Shown here: in pieces, positions 27,975 to 38,965 of the stretch
Numbering within the stretch: position 1 is the stretch's first letter
Layout of the letters: each line of letters opens with the position of its first letter
Source: Aquipseudomonas alcaligenes NBRC 14159
GTDB taxonomy: Bacteria; Pseudomonadota; Gammaproteobacteria; Pseudomonadales; Pseudomonadaceae
NCBI RefSeq assembly: GCF_000467105.1
Contig: NZ_BATI01000018.1
Location: 91,915-155,914, forward strand
Reading direction: 5' to 3'
Length of the DNA: 64,000 nucleotides
The notes under the pieces: generated by a model
What the model was told of the DNA's origin: nothing
What the model saw: only the letters and a program-made list of their open reading frames with translations
Database searches by the model: none
Translations under genes and position numbers: made by a program

Positions 27975-28838
27975 ATGGCAGAAATCACTGCAGCCCTGGT
28001 TAAAGAACTGCGCGAGCGTACTGGCCAAGGCATGATGGAATGCAAGAAGGCTCTGGTTGCCGCCGGTGGCGACATCGAAAAGGCCATCGACGACATGCGC
28101 GCTTCCGGTGCCATCAAGGCCGCCAAGAAAGCCGGCAACGTCGCCGCTGAAGGCGCCATCGCCGCTCGCGTCGAAGGTGGTCGTGGCCTGCTGATCGAAG
28201 TCAACTCGCAGACCGACTTCCTGGCCTTGCAGGACGACTTCAAGGCCTTCGTCAAGGAAAGCCTGGACGAAGCCTTCGCGCAGAAGCTGACCGAAGCCGC
28301 TCCGCTGATCGCTTCCCGCGAGTCCGCTCGTGAAGCGCTGGTTGCCAAGTGTGGCGAGAACGTCAACATCCGCCGTCTGGCTGCTGTTGAAGGTGATGTC
28401 GTCGGTTCCTACCTGCACGGTCACCGCATCGGTGTTCTGGTTGTCCTGAAAGGCGGCAACGAAGAACTGGCCAAGCACGTTGCCATGCACGTTGCTGCTT
28501 CCAACCCTGCCGTGCTGAGCCCGTCGGATGTTTCCGAAGAGCTGATTGCCAAGGAAAAGGAAATCTTCCTGCAGCTGAACGCCGAGAAGATCGCCGGCAA
28601 GCCGGAAAACATCGTCGAGAACATGGTCAAGGGCCGTATCGCCAAGTTCCTGGCCGAAGCCAGCCTGGTCGAGCAAGCCTTCGTCATGGATCCGGAAGTC
28701 AAGGTCGGTGACCTGGTCAAGAAAGCCGGTGCCGAAATCGTTTCCTTCATCCGCTACGAAGTGGGTGAGGGCATCGAGAAGGTCGAAGCCGACTTCGCCG
28801 CCGAAGTTGCTGCTCAGGTAGCCGCTGCCAAGCAGTAA
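27975..28838 (+). CDS. tsf: Elongation factor Ts
   Basis: 287 residues. It exchanges GDP for GTP on EF-Tu. The N-terminal UBA-like helix pair ([23 protein letters not shown]) and the [10 protein letters not shown] core signature are present. Start at 27975 follows a ribosome site aggattagga. Second gene of the rpsB-tsf unit and highly expressed by codon use. It ends before a strong terminator. Confidence 0.98.
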   Translation: MAEITAALVKELRERTGQGMMECKKALVAAGGDIEKAIDDMRASGAIKAAKKAGNVAAEGAIAARVEGGRGLLIEVNSQTDFLALQDDFKAFVKESLDEAFAQKLTEAAPLIASRESAREALVAKCGENVNIRRLAAVEGDVVGSYLHGHRIGVLVVLKGGNEELAKHVAMHVAASNPAVLSPSDVSEELIAKEKEIFLQLNAEKIAGKPENIVENMVKGRIAKFLAEASLVEQAFVMDPEVKVGDLVKKAGAEIVSFIRYEVGEGIEKVEADFAAEVAAQVAAAKQ

Positions 28839-28861
28839 GACGGTTTCAAACTGTCGAACAG

Positions 28862-28895
28862 AAGAGGCTGCCCGCTCACGCGTGCAGCCTCTTTT
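28862..28895 (+). terminator. Terminator after tsf
   Basis: 10-bp stem (28862-28871 with 28884-28893, aagaggctgc/gcagcctctt), 12-base loop, T-run 28892-28895. Confidence 0.85.
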
Positions 28896-28990
28896 GCAAA
28901 GCGCGGGGGTATCCCGCACGAATTCACCGGGCAGTAGTCTGACTGCCGGGTAAGATAAGTAGCCAAACAACGCCGCAGGAGAGATACGCA

Positions 28991-29734
28991 ATGGCTCAGC
29001 AGGTGAGTGGTCGTCAACCTCGCTATAAACGCATTCTGCTCAAGTTAAGCGGCGAGGCCCTGATGGGGTCGGAGGAGTTCGGCATCGATCCCAAGGTGCT
29101 CGATCGCATGGCGCTGGAAGTCGGCCAGCTGGTCGGCATCGGCGTGCAGGTCGGCCTGGTGATCGGTGGTGGCAACTTGTTCCGCGGCGCGGCGCTGTCC
29201 GCTGCCGGCATGGACCGGGTCACCGGCGACCACATGGGTATGCTGGCCACCGTGATGAACGCCCTGGCCATGCGCGACGCGTTGGAGCGCTCGAACATCC
29301 CGGCGCTGGTGATGTCGGCCATCTCCATGGTCGGCGTAACCGATCATTACGACCGCCGCAAGGCCATGCGCCACCTGTCCGCGGGCGAGGTGGTGATCTT
29401 CGCCGCCGGCACCGGCAACCCGTTCTTCACCACCGATTCGGCGGCCTGCCTGCGTGCCATCGAGATCGATGCCGATCTGGTGCTGAAAGCCACCAAGGTA
29501 GATGGCGTGTACACTGCCGATCCTTTCAAGGACCCCAATGCGGAGAAGTTCGAGCGCCTGACCTATGACGAGGTGCTCGACCGCAAGCTGGGCGTGATGG
29601 ACCTGACGGCCATCTGCCTGGTACGCGACCACAAGATGCCGCTGCGGGTCTTCAACATGAACAAGCCTGGCGCCCTGCTCAATATCGTGGTGGGCGGTGC
29701 CGAAGGAACCCTGATCGAGGAGGATGCACAATGA
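28991..29734 (+). CDS. pyrH: UMP kinase
   Basis: 247 residues, amino-acid-kinase fold. It phosphorylates UMP to UDP. The typical [14 protein letters not shown] opening, [10 protein letters not shown] nucleotide loop and [21 protein letters not shown] blocks are present. Ribosome site ggaga precedes the ATG. It overlaps frr by 4 bases (ATGA), giving the usual pyrH-frr pair. Confidence 0.97.
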   Translation: MAQQVSGRQPRYKRILLKLSGEALMGSEEFGIDPKVLDRMALEVGQLVGIGVQVGLVIGGGNLFRGAALSAAGMDRVTGDHMGMLATVMNALAMRDALERSNIPALVMSAISMVGVTDHYDRRKAMRHLSAGEVVIFAAGTGNPFFTTDSAACLRAIEIDADLVLKATKVDGVYTADPFKDPNAEKFERLTYDEVLDRKLGVMDLTAICLVRDHKMPLRVFNMNKPGALLNIVVGGAEGTLIEEDAQ

Positions 29735-30288
29735 TCAACGAGATCAAGAAAGACGCCCAGGAGCGTATGGTCAAAACCCTGGAGTCCCTGGGACGCAACC
29801 TGGCTTCCATTCGCACCGGTCGCGCGCACCCGAGCATTCTGGACAGCGTCAAGGTTCCGGCCTACGGCAGCGAGATGCCGCTGAATCAGGTTGCTGCGAT
29901 CACCGTGGAAGATGCCCGCACCCTGAAGATCGTCGCCCACGACAAGACCCTCAGCGCCGCAATCGAGAAGGCCATCATGACCTCCGACCTCGGCCTGAAC
30001 CCGAGCAGCGCTGGCGCCACCATCCGTGTGCCGATGCCGGCCCTGACCGAGGAGACCCGCAAGGGTTACACCAAGCAGGCGCGTGGTGTGGCCGAAGATG
30101 CCAAGGTGGCCGTGCGTAACGTGCGTCGCGATGCCCTGGCCGAGCTGAAGAAGCTGTCCAAGGACAAGGAAATCAGCGAGGACGAGGAGCGCCGCGCTGC
30201 CGACGAGGTGCAGAAGCTCACCGACAAGTTCGTTGCCGAAGTCGACAAGGCCCTGGAAGTCAAAGAAGCCGATCTGATGGCGGTGTGA
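29731..30288 (+). CDS. frr: Ribosome recycling factor
   Basis: 185 residues, the standard length. With EF-G it splits post-termination ribosomes. It is a three-helix bundle plus a beta domain; the conserved [13 protein letters not shown] and [19 protein letters not shown] blocks are clear. It overlaps pyrH by 4 bases and is followed immediately by uppS. Confidence 0.98.
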   Translation: MINEIKKDAQERMVKTLESLGRNLASIRTGRAHPSILDSVKVPAYGSEMPLNQVAAITVEDARTLKIVAHDKTLSAAIEKAIMTSDLGLNPSSAGATIRVPMPALTEETRKGYTKQARGVAEDAKVAVRNVRRDALAELKKLSKDKEISEDEERRAADEVQKLTDKFVAEVDKALEVKEADLMAV

Positions 30289-30289
30289 T

Positions 30290-31048
30290 GTGAGCAAGGC
30301 GAAGCAGGAAGCCTCGGCGCTGGTGCCGCGCCACGTTGCCATCATCATGGACGGCAACAACCGCTGGGCGAAGAAGCGTCTTCTGCCTGGTGTGGCCGGG
30401 CACAAGGCCGGCGTCGATGCGGTGCGCGCGGTCATCGAGGTGTGTGCCGAGGCTGGCGTGGAAGTGCTGACCCTGTTCGCCTTCTCCAGCGAGAACTGGC
30501 AGCGTCCGGCCGAGGAGGTCGGTGCGCTGATGGAGCTGTTCCTCTCGGCACTGCGCCGTGAAGCGCGCAAGCTGAAGGAAAACGCCATCAGCCTGCGCAT
30601 CATCGGCGATCGTTCGCGTTTCCATCCGGAGCTGCAGGCCGCCATGCGCGAAGCCGAGCAGCAGACGGCCGGCGAGAGCCGATTCGTCCTGCAGGTCGCC
30701 GCCAACTACGGTGGCCAGTGGGACATCGCCCAGGCTGCGCAGCGCCTGGCGCGTGAAGTGCAAGCCGGCCACCTGCAACCGGAGGACATCACTCCCGGGC
30801 TGCTGCAGGGCTGTCTGGCCACGGGTGATCTGCCGTTGCCGGATCTGTGCATCCGCACCGGCGGCGAGCACCGCATCAGCAACTTCCTGCTCTGGCAGCT
30901 CGCCTATTCCGAGCTGTATTTCTCCGACCTGTACTGGCCGGACTTCAAGCACGAGGCCATGCGCAAGGCGCTGGCCGATTTTTCCAAGCGCCAGCGCCGC
31001 TTCGGCAAGACCAGCGAGCAGGTGGAAGCCGAGGCTCGTCAATGCTGA
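30290..31048 (+). CDS. uppS: Undecaprenyl diphosphate synthase
   Basis: 252 residues. A cis-prenyltransferase that extends farnesyl diphosphate with eight isopentenyl units to make the C55 carrier for peptidoglycan and O-antigen. The catalytic D21 is in MDGNNRWAKKR; the RTGGEHRISNFLLWQLAYSE block carries the second substrate site. It begins with GTG one base after the frr stop, so it is coupled to frr. Its end overlaps the cdsA start by 7 bases. Confidence 0.96.
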   Translation: MSKAKQEASALVPRHVAIIMDGNNRWAKKRLLPGVAGHKAGVDAVRAVIEVCAEAGVEVLTLFAFSSENWQRPAEEVGALMELFLSALRREARKLKENAISLRIIGDRSRFHPELQAAMREAEQQTAGESRFVLQVAANYGGQWDIAQAAQRLAREVQAGHLQPEDITPGLLQGCLATGDLPLPDLCIRTGGEHRISNFLLWQLAYSELYFSDLYWPDFKHEAMRKALADFSKRQRRFGKTSEQVEAEARQC

Positions 31049-31857
31049 AGCAGCGCATCATCACTGCCCTGATCCTGTTGCCCATCGCCCTGGGCGGCTT
31101 CTTCCTGCTTGATGGAGCATGGTTCGCCCTGTTCATCGGCGCCGTGGTCACCCTGGGTGCCTGGGAGTGGGCGCGCCTGGCTGGCTTGGCGGCCCAGCCG
31201 CAGCGGGTGGCCTATGCCGCTGTGGTTGCGGCGCTGCTCTACGGCGCCTGGCTGCTGCCGGCGCTGGCGCCCTGGTTGCTGGGTGCCGCCGTGCTCTGGT
31301 GGCTGGCGGCGACCTTGCTGGTGCTCAGCTATCCGCAGAGCAGTCGCTACTGGGGTGGCTTGCCCGGCAAGCTGCTGATCGGTCTGCTGATCCTGCTGCC
31401 GGCCTGGCAGGGCCTGGTGCAGCTCAAGCAGTGGCCGCAGGCCAATGCGCTGATCATTGCCGTGATGGTGCTGGTGTGGGGCGCTGATATCGGCGCCTAC
31501 TTCGCCGGCAAGACGTTCGGCAAACGCAAGCTGGCGCCGCGGGTCAGTCCCGGCAAGAGCTGGGAGGGCTTTTATGGTGGCCTGGTTGCCAGTCTGCTGA
31601 TCACCCTGGTGGTTGGCTTGCAGCAGGGCTGGCAGGTAAACGGCTTGCTGCTGGCGCTGGGCGGTGCCGCCCTGGTGGTGGCAGTGTCGGTGATCGGTGA
31701 CCTGACCGAGAGCATGTTCAAGCGCCAGTCCGGGATCAAGGACAGCAGCAATCTGCTGCCGGGGCATGGTGGCGTGCTCGATCGTATCGACAGCCTGACG
31801 GCGGCCGTTCCGCTGTTTGCGGTACTGCTTTGGTTGTCGGGGTGGGGCGCGCAGTGA
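31042..31857 (+). CDS. cdsA: Phosphatidate cytidylyltransferase
   Basis: 271 residues with about eight membrane helices. It makes CDP-diacylglycerol from CTP and phosphatidate. The family signature spans [19 protein letters not shown] and GGVLDRIDS near the C terminus, with SPGKSWEG upstream. The start at 31042 overlaps uppS by 7 bases; its stop overlaps the dxr GTG. Confidence 0.95.
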   Translation: MLKQRIITALILLPIALGGFFLLDGAWFALFIGAVVTLGAWEWARLAGLAAQPQRVAYAAVVAALLYGAWLLPALAPWLLGAAVLWWLAATLLVLSYPQSSRYWGGLPGKLLIGLLILLPAWQGLVQLKQWPQANALIIAVMVLVWGADIGAYFAGKTFGKRKLAPRVSPGKSWEGFYGGLVASLLITLVVGLQQGWQVNGLLLALGGAALVVAVSVIGDLTESMFKRQSGIKDSSNLLPGHGGVLDRIDSLTAAVPLFAVLLWLSGWGAQ

Positions 31858-33044
31858 CTCAGCCGCAGCAGATCACCGTGCTGGGAGCCACCGGCTCCAT
31901 CGGGCTCAGCACCCTCGATGTCATCGCTCGTCACCCTGAGCGTTACCAGGCTTTCGCGCTGACCGGCTATTCCCGGATGGCCGAGCTGGAGCAGCTCTGT
32001 GTCAGGCATCGCCCGCAGTTCGCCGTGGTGGCCGATCAGGCCAGTGCGGGGCGTCTGCAGGCTGCGCTGAATGCAGCCGGCCTGCCGACGCGAGTGCTGG
32101 TGGGCGAGGATGCGCTGTGCGAAGTGGCGTCTCATCCGCAGGTGGATGCGGTGATGGCGGCCATCGTCGGCGCTGCCGGCCTCAAGCCGACCCTGGCGGC
32201 GGTGCGTGCCGGCAAAAAGGTGCTGCTGGCCAACAAGGAAGCGCTGGTGATGTCCGGCGCTCTGTTCATGCAGGCGGTGCGCGAACACGGTGCCACCTTG
32301 CTGCCGATCGACAGCGAGCACAACGCTATCTTCCAGTGCCTGCCCGGCGACTATGGGCGTGGTCTGGGGGCGGTGGGCGTGCGACGCATTCTGCTGACCG
32401 CCTCCGGTGGTCCTTTCCGCGAGACGCCGCTGGATCAGCTGGAGAAAGTTTCCCCCGAGCAGGCCTGTGCCCACCCGAACTGGTCCATGGGGCGCAAGAT
32501 CTCCGTGGATTCGGCGAGCATGATGAACAAGGGCTTGGAGCTGATCGAGGCCTGCTGGCTGTTCGATGCGCGACCGTCCCAGGTCGAGGTGGTGATCCAC
32601 CCGCAGAGCGTGATCCACTCGCTGGTCGACTATGTCGACGGCTCGGTGCTGGCTCAGCTGGGTAATCCGGACATGCGTACGCCTATCGCCAATGCCCTGG
32701 CTTGGCCGGAGCGTATCGATTCCGGTGTGGCGCCGCTCGATCTGTTTGCCGTGGCGCGCCTGGATTTCCAGCGCCCCGACGAGCAGCGTTTTCCCTGTCT
32801 GCGTCTGGCGCGCCAGGCGGCCGAGGTAGGAGGTTGTGCACCGGCTCGGCTCAATGCGGCCAACGAAGTGGCCGTGGCGGCGTTTCTCGAGCGGCGCATC
32901 TGCTTTCCTGAGATCGCGCGTATCATCGAGGACACGCTGGATCGCGAGCCTTCGGCTGCGGTCGAAAACCTGGATGCCGTGCTGGCGGCGGATGCCCGCG
33001 CGCGAGCCCTGGCCAATGACTGGTTGAATCGCCACGGGCGTTGA
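31854..33044 (+). CDS. dxr: 1-deoxy-D-xylulose 5-phosphate reductoisomerase
   Basis: 396 residues. It converts DXP to methylerythritol phosphate with NADPH and a divalent metal in the isoprenoid MEP pathway; it is the target of fosmidomycin. NADPH loop GATGSIG is at the N terminus, and the substrate/metal block [12 protein letters not shown] and the [10 protein letters not shown] loop are present. The start is a GTG at 31854 overlapping the cdsA TGA by 4 bases, which gives the family length. Confidence 0.96.
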   Translation: MTQPQQITVLGATGSIGLSTLDVIARHPERYQAFALTGYSRMAELEQLCVRHRPQFAVVADQASAGRLQAALNAAGLPTRVLVGEDALCEVASHPQVDAVMAAIVGAAGLKPTLAAVRAGKKVLLANKEALVMSGALFMQAVREHGATLLPIDSEHNAIFQCLPGDYGRGLGAVGVRRILLTASGGPFRETPLDQLEKVSPEQACAHPNWSMGRKISVDSASMMNKGLELIEACWLFDARPSQVEVVIHPQSVIHSLVDYVDGSVLAQLGNPDMRTPIANALAWPERIDSGVAPLDLFAVARLDFQRPDEQRFPCLRLARQAAEVGGCAPARLNAANEVAVAAFLERRICFPEIARIIEDTLDREPSAAVENLDAVLAADARARALANDWLNRHGR

Positions 33045-33062
33045 GGCTCGGAGGAAGAGGCA

Positions 33063-34415
33063 ATGAGCGCGCTGTACATGATCGTCGGCACCCTGATCGC
33101 CCTCGGGGTGCTGGTTACCTTCCACGAATTCGGGCACTTCTGGGTGGCCCGGCGTTGCGGCGTCAAGGTGCTGCGTTTTTCCGTCGGCTTCGGCAGCCCG
33201 CTGCTGCGCTGGCATGATCGTCAGGGTACCGAGTTCGTTGTCGCGGCCATTCCCCTGGGTGGCTACGTGAAGATGCTCGACGAGCGCGAGGGCGATGTGC
33301 CGCCCGAACTGCTCGATCAGTCCTTCAATCGCAAGTCGGTGCGTCAGCGCATTGCCATCGTTGCCGCAGGTCCTGTGGCCAATTTCCTGCTGGCCATCCT
33401 GTTCTTCTGGATCATCGCCATGCTCGGCGTGCAGCAGGTGCGTCCGGTAATCGGCCAGGTCGAGCCGGGCAGCCTGGCTGAAAGCGCAGGGTTGCGGGCT
33501 GGGCAGGAAATCGTTTCCATTGATGGTGAGCTGACTTCGGGCTGGTCGGCGGTCAACCTGCAGTTGGTGCGTCGTCTGGGCGAGAGCGGCATCGTCGAGT
33601 TACAGGTGCGTGACGACGGCGGCTCGCTGGTTTCCAGTCGTCAGCTGGTGCTGCGTGACTGGTTGCGGGGTGTCGACGAGCCGGATCCGTTGGCGTCGCT
33701 GGGCATTCGCCCCTGGCGCCCGGCTACCGATCCGGTGGTCAGTGAGCTGGATCCGGAAGGGCCGGCGCAGGCCGCTGGCGTACGCCTGGGTGATCGTCTG
33801 TTGGCGCTGGCTGAGCAGCGTGTGGATGACTGGCAGCAAGTGGTTGACTGGGTGCGCAAGCATCCGGGTGAAGTCGTTGCCTTGCGTCTGACGCGCAACG
33901 GCGAGCAGATCGAGCTGCCGATCACGCTGGCCGCAAAAGGCGAGGGCGAGGCTCGCGCCGGTTACCTGGGGGTGGGCGTCAAGGGTGGGGAGTGGCCGGC
34001 CCGCATGCTCCGCGAGGTCAGCTTCGGTCCGCTCGAGGGCGTTGCTGAAAGCCTCCGGCGTACCTGGGGCATGACCGTGCTAACCCTTGATTCGCTGAAG
34101 AAAATGCTGTTCGGCGAGCTCTCGGTAAAAAACTTGAGTGGGCCGATAACCATTGCTAAAGTGGCGGGCGCTTCGGCTCAGTCCGGCGTGGCGGATTTCC
34201 TCAATTTCCTCGCCTATCTGAGCATTAGCCTGGGGGTTCTCAATTTGCTGCCCATTCCTGTGCTGGATGGGGGGCATTTGCTGTTTTACCTGGTCGAGTG
34301 GGTGCGTGGTCGCCCACTGTCCGAGCGGGTGCAGGGTTGGGGCATTCAGATCGGTATCAGTCTGGTGCTGGGGGTTATGTTGCTGGCCCTGGTCAATGAT
34401 TTGAGCCGTCTGTAA
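33063..34415 (+). CDS. rseP: Site-2 intramembrane metalloprotease
   Basis: 450 residues. The zinc motif HEFGH (H21, E22, H25) lies in the first membrane helix and the third ligand is D402 in LDGGHLL. Two PDZ domains occupy the periplasmic middle (about 115-310). RseP (MucP in P. aeruginosa) makes the second cut in the anti-sigma factor RseA/MucA, releasing the envelope-stress sigma factor AlgU. It comes 18 bases after dxr and just before a terminator that separates it from bamA. Confidence 0.96.
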   Translation: MSALYMIVGTLIALGVLVTFHEFGHFWVARRCGVKVLRFSVGFGSPLLRWHDRQGTEFVVAAIPLGGYVKMLDEREGDVPPELLDQSFNRKSVRQRIAIVAAGPVANFLLAILFFWIIAMLGVQQVRPVIGQVEPGSLAESAGLRAGQEIVSIDGELTSGWSAVNLQLVRRLGESGIVELQVRDDGGSLVSSRQLVLRDWLRGVDEPDPLASLGIRPWRPATDPVVSELDPEGPAQAAGVRLGDRLLALAEQRVDDWQQVVDWVRKHPGEVVALRLTRNGEQIELPITLAAKGEGEARAGYLGVGVKGGEWPARMLREVSFGPLEGVAESLRRTWGMTVLTLDSLKKMLFGELSVKNLSGPITIAKVAGASAQSGVADFLNFLAYLSISLGVLNLLPIPVLDGGHLLFYLVEWVRGRPLSERVQGWGIQIGISLVLGVMLLALVNDLSRL

Positions 34416-34436
34416 CCGAATAGCTGAATTCCGAAT

Positions 34437-34462
34437 CTGCCGCGTCTCGCGGCAGTTTCTTT
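34437..34462 (+). terminator. Terminator between rseP and bamA
   Basis: 8-bp stem (34437-34444 with 34448-34455, ctgccgcg/cgcggcag), 3-base loop, then tttcttt. It lies 21 bases after the rseP stop codon and 29 bases before bamA, so bamA may need read-through or its own promoter. Confidence 0.75.
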
Positions 34463-34490
34463 ATTATCAGTTGGAATAAGAAAGGACTTC

Positions 34491-36878
34491 ATGAAACGTC
34501 TGCTGCTACCTGCGGTGCTCGCCGCGCTGATGATCGCCGAAGTTCACGCCGAGTCCTTCACCATCTCAGATATCCGCGTCAACGGCCTGCAGCGGGTTTC
34601 CGCCGGCAGCCTGTTTGGTGCCCTGCCGCTGAATGTCGGTGATCAGGTCGACGAGCGTCGCCTCGGCGAGGCCACTCGCTCGCTGTTCAAGACCGGCTTC
34701 TTCCAGGATATCCAGCTGGGTCGTGAAGGCGACGTGCTGGTGGTCAACGTGACCGAGCGCCCGTCGATCTCCACCATCGAGATCGAAGGCAACAAGGCGA
34801 TCACCACCGAAGACCTGATAAAAGGTCTGCAGCAGTCCGGCCTGGCCGAAGGCGAGATCTTCCAGCGCGCCACTCTCGAAGGCGTGCGCAACGAGTTGCT
34901 GCGCCAGTATGTAGCCCAGGGCCGCTACTCCGCCGAAATCGAGGCCGAAGTGATCCCCCAGCCGCGCAACCGTGTGGCGCTGAAGATCACCATCAACGAA
35001 GGCTCGGTCGCCGCCATTCAGCACATCAACGTGGTCGGCAACAGCGTCTTCCCGGATGAAGACCTGACCACCCTGTTCGAGTTAAAGACTACCAACTGGC
35101 TGTCCTTCTTCAAGAACGACGACAAGTATGCCCGCGAGAAGCTGTCTGGTGACCTGGAGCGTCTGCGTTCCTATTACCTGGACCGCGGCTACATCAACAT
35201 GGATATCTCCTCTACCCAGGTATCCATTACCCCGGACAAGAAGCACGTCTACATCACCGTCAACGTCGAAGAAGGCGAGAAATACAGCGTCAGCGAAGTG
35301 AAGCTCTCCGGTGACCTCAAGGTGCCGCAGGAAGAAATCGAGAAGCTGCTGCTGGTCAAGGAAGGGCAGGTTTTCTCGCGCAAGGTGATGACCACCACCT
35401 CCGAGCTGATCACCCGTCGTCTGGGTAACGAGGGCTATACCTTCGCCAACGTCAACGGTGTGCCGCAGCCCAACGACGAAGACAAGACCGTCGCCATCAC
35501 CTTCGTGGTCGACCCAGGCAAGCGTGCCTACGTCAACCGCATCAACTTCCGTGGCAACACCAAGACCGAAGACGAAGTGCTGCGTCGCGAGATGCGCCAG
35601 ATGGAAGGTGGTTGGGCCTCCACCTACCTGATCGACCAGTCCAAGGTGCGCCTGGAACGCCTTGGCTACTTCAAGGAAGTCAACGTCGAGACTCCGCAGG
35701 TTCCGGGTACCGACGACCAGGTCGACGTCAACTACAGCGTCGAAGAGCAGCCGTCCGGCTCCATCACCGCCAGCGTCGGTTTTGCCCAGAACGCCGGTCT
35801 GATCCTGGGTGGCTCGATCAGCCAGAACAACTTCCTGGGTACCGGTAACAAGGTCAGCGTCGGCCTGACCCGCTCCGAGTACCAGACCCGTTACAGCTTC
35901 GGCTTCGTCGACCCCTACTGGACCGTCGACGGCGTCAGCCTGGGTTACAACGCCTTCTACCGCACCACCGACTACGATGACCTCGACGTCGACGTATCGA
36001 GCTATGCGGTGGACAGCTACGGTGCCGGCATGAGCATCGGTTATCCGATCAGCGAAACCTCGCGCCTGACCTATGGCCTGACCATTCAGCAGGACAGCAT
36101 CGATACCGGCGACTATACGGTCGACGAGATCATCAACTTCATGGAGCAGGAGGGCGACAGCTACCTGAACCTGAAGGCGTCCATCGGCTGGTCCGAGTCG
36201 ACTCTGAACCGCGGCGTGCTGGCCAACCGTGGTCATTCGCAAAGCCTGGTGCTGGAAAGCACCGTGCCGGGCAGTGACCTGTCGTTCTTCAAGATCGACT
36301 ACCGCGGCCAGGTATTCACCCCGCTGAACGACAAGTACACCCTGCGCTTCCATACCGAACTGGGCTTCGGTGATGCCTATGGCTCCACCTCCGAACTGCC
36401 GTTCTACGAGCACTACTTCGCCGGTGGCTTCAACTCGGTGCGTGGTTTCGAGGACAGCAGCCTGGGCCCGCGCAGTACCCCGAGCGTGGTGCGCAACTCC
36501 AAAGGTGAGATCGTCTACAACGTTCAGGACAAGTACGGGCGCTATACCGACCCGGATCAGGACCCGCTGCCATTCGGTGGCAACGTATTGGTCCAGGGTG
36601 GTGCGGAGTTGCTGTTCCCGCTGCCATTCGTCAAGGACCAGCGCTCCCTGCGTACCGCACTGTTCTGGGATGTGGGTAATGTGTACGACACTTCCTGCTC
36701 TTCCTCGTCGCCGAGTTGCAACAATATCGACTTCGGCGATCTGGCGAGCTCCGTCGGTGTCGGGGTGACTTGGGTTACCGCCATGGGTCCGCTGAGCTTC
36801 AGCCTGGCGGCGCCGATCAAGAAGCCGGAAGAAGCGGATACCCAGATATTCCAGTTCTCGCTGGGCCAAACTTTCTAA
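34491..36878 (+). CDS. bamA: Outer membrane protein assembly factor BamA
   Basis: 795 residues. Signal peptide (about 1-20), five POTRA domains (about 22-420) and a 16-strand C-terminal barrel. The barrel carries the lid-loop motif R651-G652-F653 (SVRGFED) and ends in F as outer-membrane proteins do. It is the core of the BAM complex that folds and inserts beta-barrel proteins. Ribosome site aaagga. Directly followed by skp, another outer-membrane biogenesis factor. Confidence 0.98.
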   Translation: MKRLLLPAVLAALMIAEVHAESFTISDIRVNGLQRVSAGSLFGALPLNVGDQVDERRLGEATRSLFKTGFFQDIQLGREGDVLVVNVTERPSISTIEIEGNKAITTEDLIKGLQQSGLAEGEIFQRATLEGVRNELLRQYVAQGRYSAEIEAEVIPQPRNRVALKITINEGSVAAIQHINVVGNSVFPDEDLTTLFELKTTNWLSFFKNDDKYAREKLSGDLERLRSYYLDRGYINMDISSTQVSITPDKKHVYITVNVEEGEKYSVSEVKLSGDLKVPQEEIEKLLLVKEGQVFSRKVMTTTSELITRRLGNEGYTFANVNGVPQPNDEDKTVAITFVVDPGKRAYVNRINFRGNTKTEDEVLRREMRQMEGGWASTYLIDQSKVRLERLGYFKEVNVETPQVPGTDDQVDVNYSVEEQPSGSITASVGFAQNAGLILGGSISQNNFLGTGNKVSVGLTRSEYQTRYSFGFVDPYWTVDGVSLGYNAFYRTTDYDDLDVDVSSYAVDSYGAGMSIGYPISETSRLTYGLTIQQDSIDTGDYTVDEIINFMEQEGDSYLNLKASIGWSESTLNRGVLANRGHSQSLVLESTVPGSDLSFFKIDYRGQVFTPLNDKYTLRFHTELGFGDAYGSTSELPFYEHYFAGGFNSVRGFEDSSLGPRSTPSVVRNSKGEIVYNVQDKYGRYTDPDQDPLPFGGNVLVQGGAELLFPLPFVKDQRSLRTALFWDVGNVYDTSCSSSSPSCNNIDFGDLASSVGVGVTWVTAMGPLSFSLAAPIKKPEEADTQIFQFSLGQTF

Positions 36879-36914
36879 TTTGCTAGACAACGTGTTTTGT
36901 TGCAGGAGTGCATC

Positions 36915-37418
36915 GTGCGTAAGTTGACTCAACTGGTTCTGGTCGCAGCAGCCATGATGGCGACCCCGGCCTTCGCCGAGATGAAGATCGCGGTGATGAA
37001 TTATCAGATGGCCCTGCTCGAGTCGGACGCCGCCAAGAAGTACGCCGTGGATGCCGAGAAGAAGTTCGGTCCGCAGCTGAACAAGCTCAAGCAGCTGGAA
37101 GCCGATGCCAAGCGTATTCAGGATCGCCTGGTAAAGGATGCCGAGAAGATGCAGCAGGCCGAGCGCGAGCGTCTGGAACTGGAGTTCAAGCAGAAGGCGC
37201 GCGACTTCCAGTTCCAGTCCAAGGAGCTGAACGAAGCCAAGGCCATCTCCGACCGCGACATGCTCAAGCAGCTCAAGCCGAAGCTGGACAAGGCCGTCGA
37301 GGAAGTGATCAAGCAGGGTAACTACGATCTGGTGCTCGAGCGTGGCGCCGTGGTCGACGTCAAGCCGCAGTACGAGATCACCCGCCAGGTCATCGAGCGC
37401 ATGAACTCGCAGCGCTGA
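36915..37418 (+). CDS. skp: Periplasmic chaperone Skp/OmpH
   Basis: 167 residues with signal peptide (cleavage near AFAE) and then a long charged helical hairpin, the tentacle of the Skp trimer that holds unfolded outer-membrane proteins for BamA. The start is a GTG at 36915 with ribosome site aggag 6 bases before it. It lies between bamA and lpxD as in other Proteobacteria and is transcribed with them. Confidence 0.94.
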   Translation: MRKLTQLVLVAAAMMATPAFAEMKIAVMNYQMALLESDAAKKYAVDAEKKFGPQLNKLKQLEADAKRIQDRLVKDAEKMQQAERERLELEFKQKARDFQFQSKELNEAKAISDRDMLKQLKPKLDKAVEEVIKQGNYDLVLERGAVVDVKPQYEITRQVIERMNSQR

Positions 37419-37420
37419 TC

Positions 37421-38479
37421 ATGAGCGCACCGGTATTTACCCTCGGTCAGCTGGCCGAGCGTCTCGGCGCCACCCTGCGTGGTGCCGCGGACAAGCCGAT
37501 CCGTGGTCTGGCAACCCTGCAGGATGCCGGCCCGGATCAGCTGAGCTTCCTGGCCAATGCGCAGTACCGCAAGTTTCTCGCCGAGACCCGCGCCGGAGTC
37601 GTGCTGCTGACCGCCGCCGATGCCGAAGGCTATGCGGGCGACGCGCTGCTGGTGGCCAATCCCTATCTGGCCTTCGCCGAACTCTCGCACCTGTTCGACC
37701 GCAAGCCGGTGGCACCTGCCGGCGTGCATCCGACCGCACTGGTGGCGGCTGATGCGCAGGTCGACCCGAGCGCCAGCATCGGTGCCTACGCGGTGATCGA
37801 GAGCGGTGCGCGTATTGCCGCTGGCGTGAGCATTGGTGCGCATTGCGTCATCGGTGCGCGCAGCGAAATCGGCGAGGGCGGCTGGCTGGCGCCGCGCGTG
37901 ACCCTTTATCACGATGTGAAGATCGGCAAGCGCGTGGTCATCCAGTCCGGCGCCGTACTCGGTGGAGAGGGCTTCGGCTTTGCCAACGACAAGGGCGTCT
38001 GGCAGAAAATCGCGCAGATCGGTGGCGTGGTGCTGGGTGACGACGTGGAAGTCGGCGCCAATACCACCATCGACCGTGGCGCCCTGGCCGATACCGTCAT
38101 CGGTAACGGCGTGAAGCTGGATAACCAGATCATGATCGCGCACAACGTGCAGATCGGTGATCACACCGCGATGGCCGGCTGCGCCGGGATTTCCGGCAGC
38201 ACCAAGATCGGCAAGCACTGCATGATCGCCGGTGGTGTCGGCATGGTTGGCCACATCGAGGTGTGTGACAACGTGTTCGTCACCGGCATGACCATGGTCA
38301 CCCGCTCGATCACCGAGCCGGGCGCCTATTCTTCCGGTACCGCCATGCAAACGGCGGCCGACTGGAAGAAGAGCGCGGCCCGTATCCGTCAACTGGACGA
38401 CATGGCGAAGCGCCTGCGCGAGCTGGAAAAGCGCCTCGCCGCCGTGACCCCGGACGACCAGGCCTCATCTGATGCCTGA
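37421..38479 (+). CDS. lpxD: UDP-3-O-(3-hydroxyacyl)glucosamine N-acyltransferase
   Basis: 352 residues. It adds the N-linked 3-hydroxyacyl chain to UDP-3-O-acyl-glucosamine in lipid A synthesis. A uridine-binding N domain (to about 110) is followed by a left-handed beta-helix of hexapeptide repeats and the catalytic-histidine region ([17 protein letters not shown]). It starts 2 bases after skp and begins the lpxD-fabZ-lpxA-lpxB group. Confidence 0.96.
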   Translation: MSAPVFTLGQLAERLGATLRGAADKPIRGLATLQDAGPDQLSFLANAQYRKFLAETRAGVVLLTAADAEGYAGDALLVANPYLAFAELSHLFDRKPVAPAGVHPTALVAADAQVDPSASIGAYAVIESGARIAAGVSIGAHCVIGARSEIGEGGWLAPRVTLYHDVKIGKRVVIQSGAVLGGEGFGFANDKGVWQKIAQIGGVVLGDDVEVGANTTIDRGALADTVIGNGVKLDNQIMIAHNVQIGDHTAMAGCAGISGSTKIGKHCMIAGGVGMVGHIEVCDNVFVTGMTMVTRSITEPGAYSSGTAMQTAADWKKSAARIRQLDDMAKRLRELEKRLAAVTPDDQASSDA

Positions 38480-38524
38480 TCGTGCCTGAGGCACGCCTCC
38501 ACTTTAAGTAAAGGCTTTACGCAC

Positions 38525-38965
38525 ATGATGGACATCAACGAGATTCGCGAATACCTGCCGCACCGCTATCCCTTCCTGCTGGTGGATCGCGTTGCCGAGC
38601 TGGATATCGAAGGCAAGACCATTCGCGCTTACAAGAATGTCAGCATCAACGAGCCTTTCTTCAACGGCCACTTCCCCGAGCACCCGATCATGCCGGGCGT
38701 GCTGATCATCGAGGCGATGGCCCAGGCTGCCGGTATCCTCGGCTTCAAGATGCTCGACGTGAAACCGGCCGACGGTACCCTTTATTATTTCGTGGGCTCG
38801 GACAAGCTGCGTTTCCGTCAGCCAGTACTGCCGGGCGACCAACTGGTACTCGAAGCTCGCTTCCTCAGCGTCAAGCGCAGCATCTGGAAGTTCGAGTGCC
38901 GTGCCAGCGTCGATGGCAAGGAAGTCTGCTCGGCCGAAATCATCTGTGCGGAACGCAAGCTATGA
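38525..38965 (+). CDS. fabZ: 3-hydroxyacyl-ACP dehydratase
   Basis: 146 residues, hot-dog fold. It dehydrates 3-hydroxyacyl-ACP in fatty acid elongation and competes with LpxA/LpxD for the same substrates. The active-site histidine H49 (GHFPEHP) and glutamate E63 (VLIIEAMAQ) are in place. A second ATG one codon later could also start it. It overlaps lpxA by 4 bases. Confidence 0.97.
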   Translation: MMDINEIREYLPHRYPFLLVDRVAELDIEGKTIRAYKNVSINEPFFNGHFPEHPIMPGVLIIEAMAQAAGILGFKMLDVKPADGTLYYFVGSDKLRFRQPVLPGDQLVLEARFLSVKRSIWKFECRASVDGKEVCSAEIICAERKL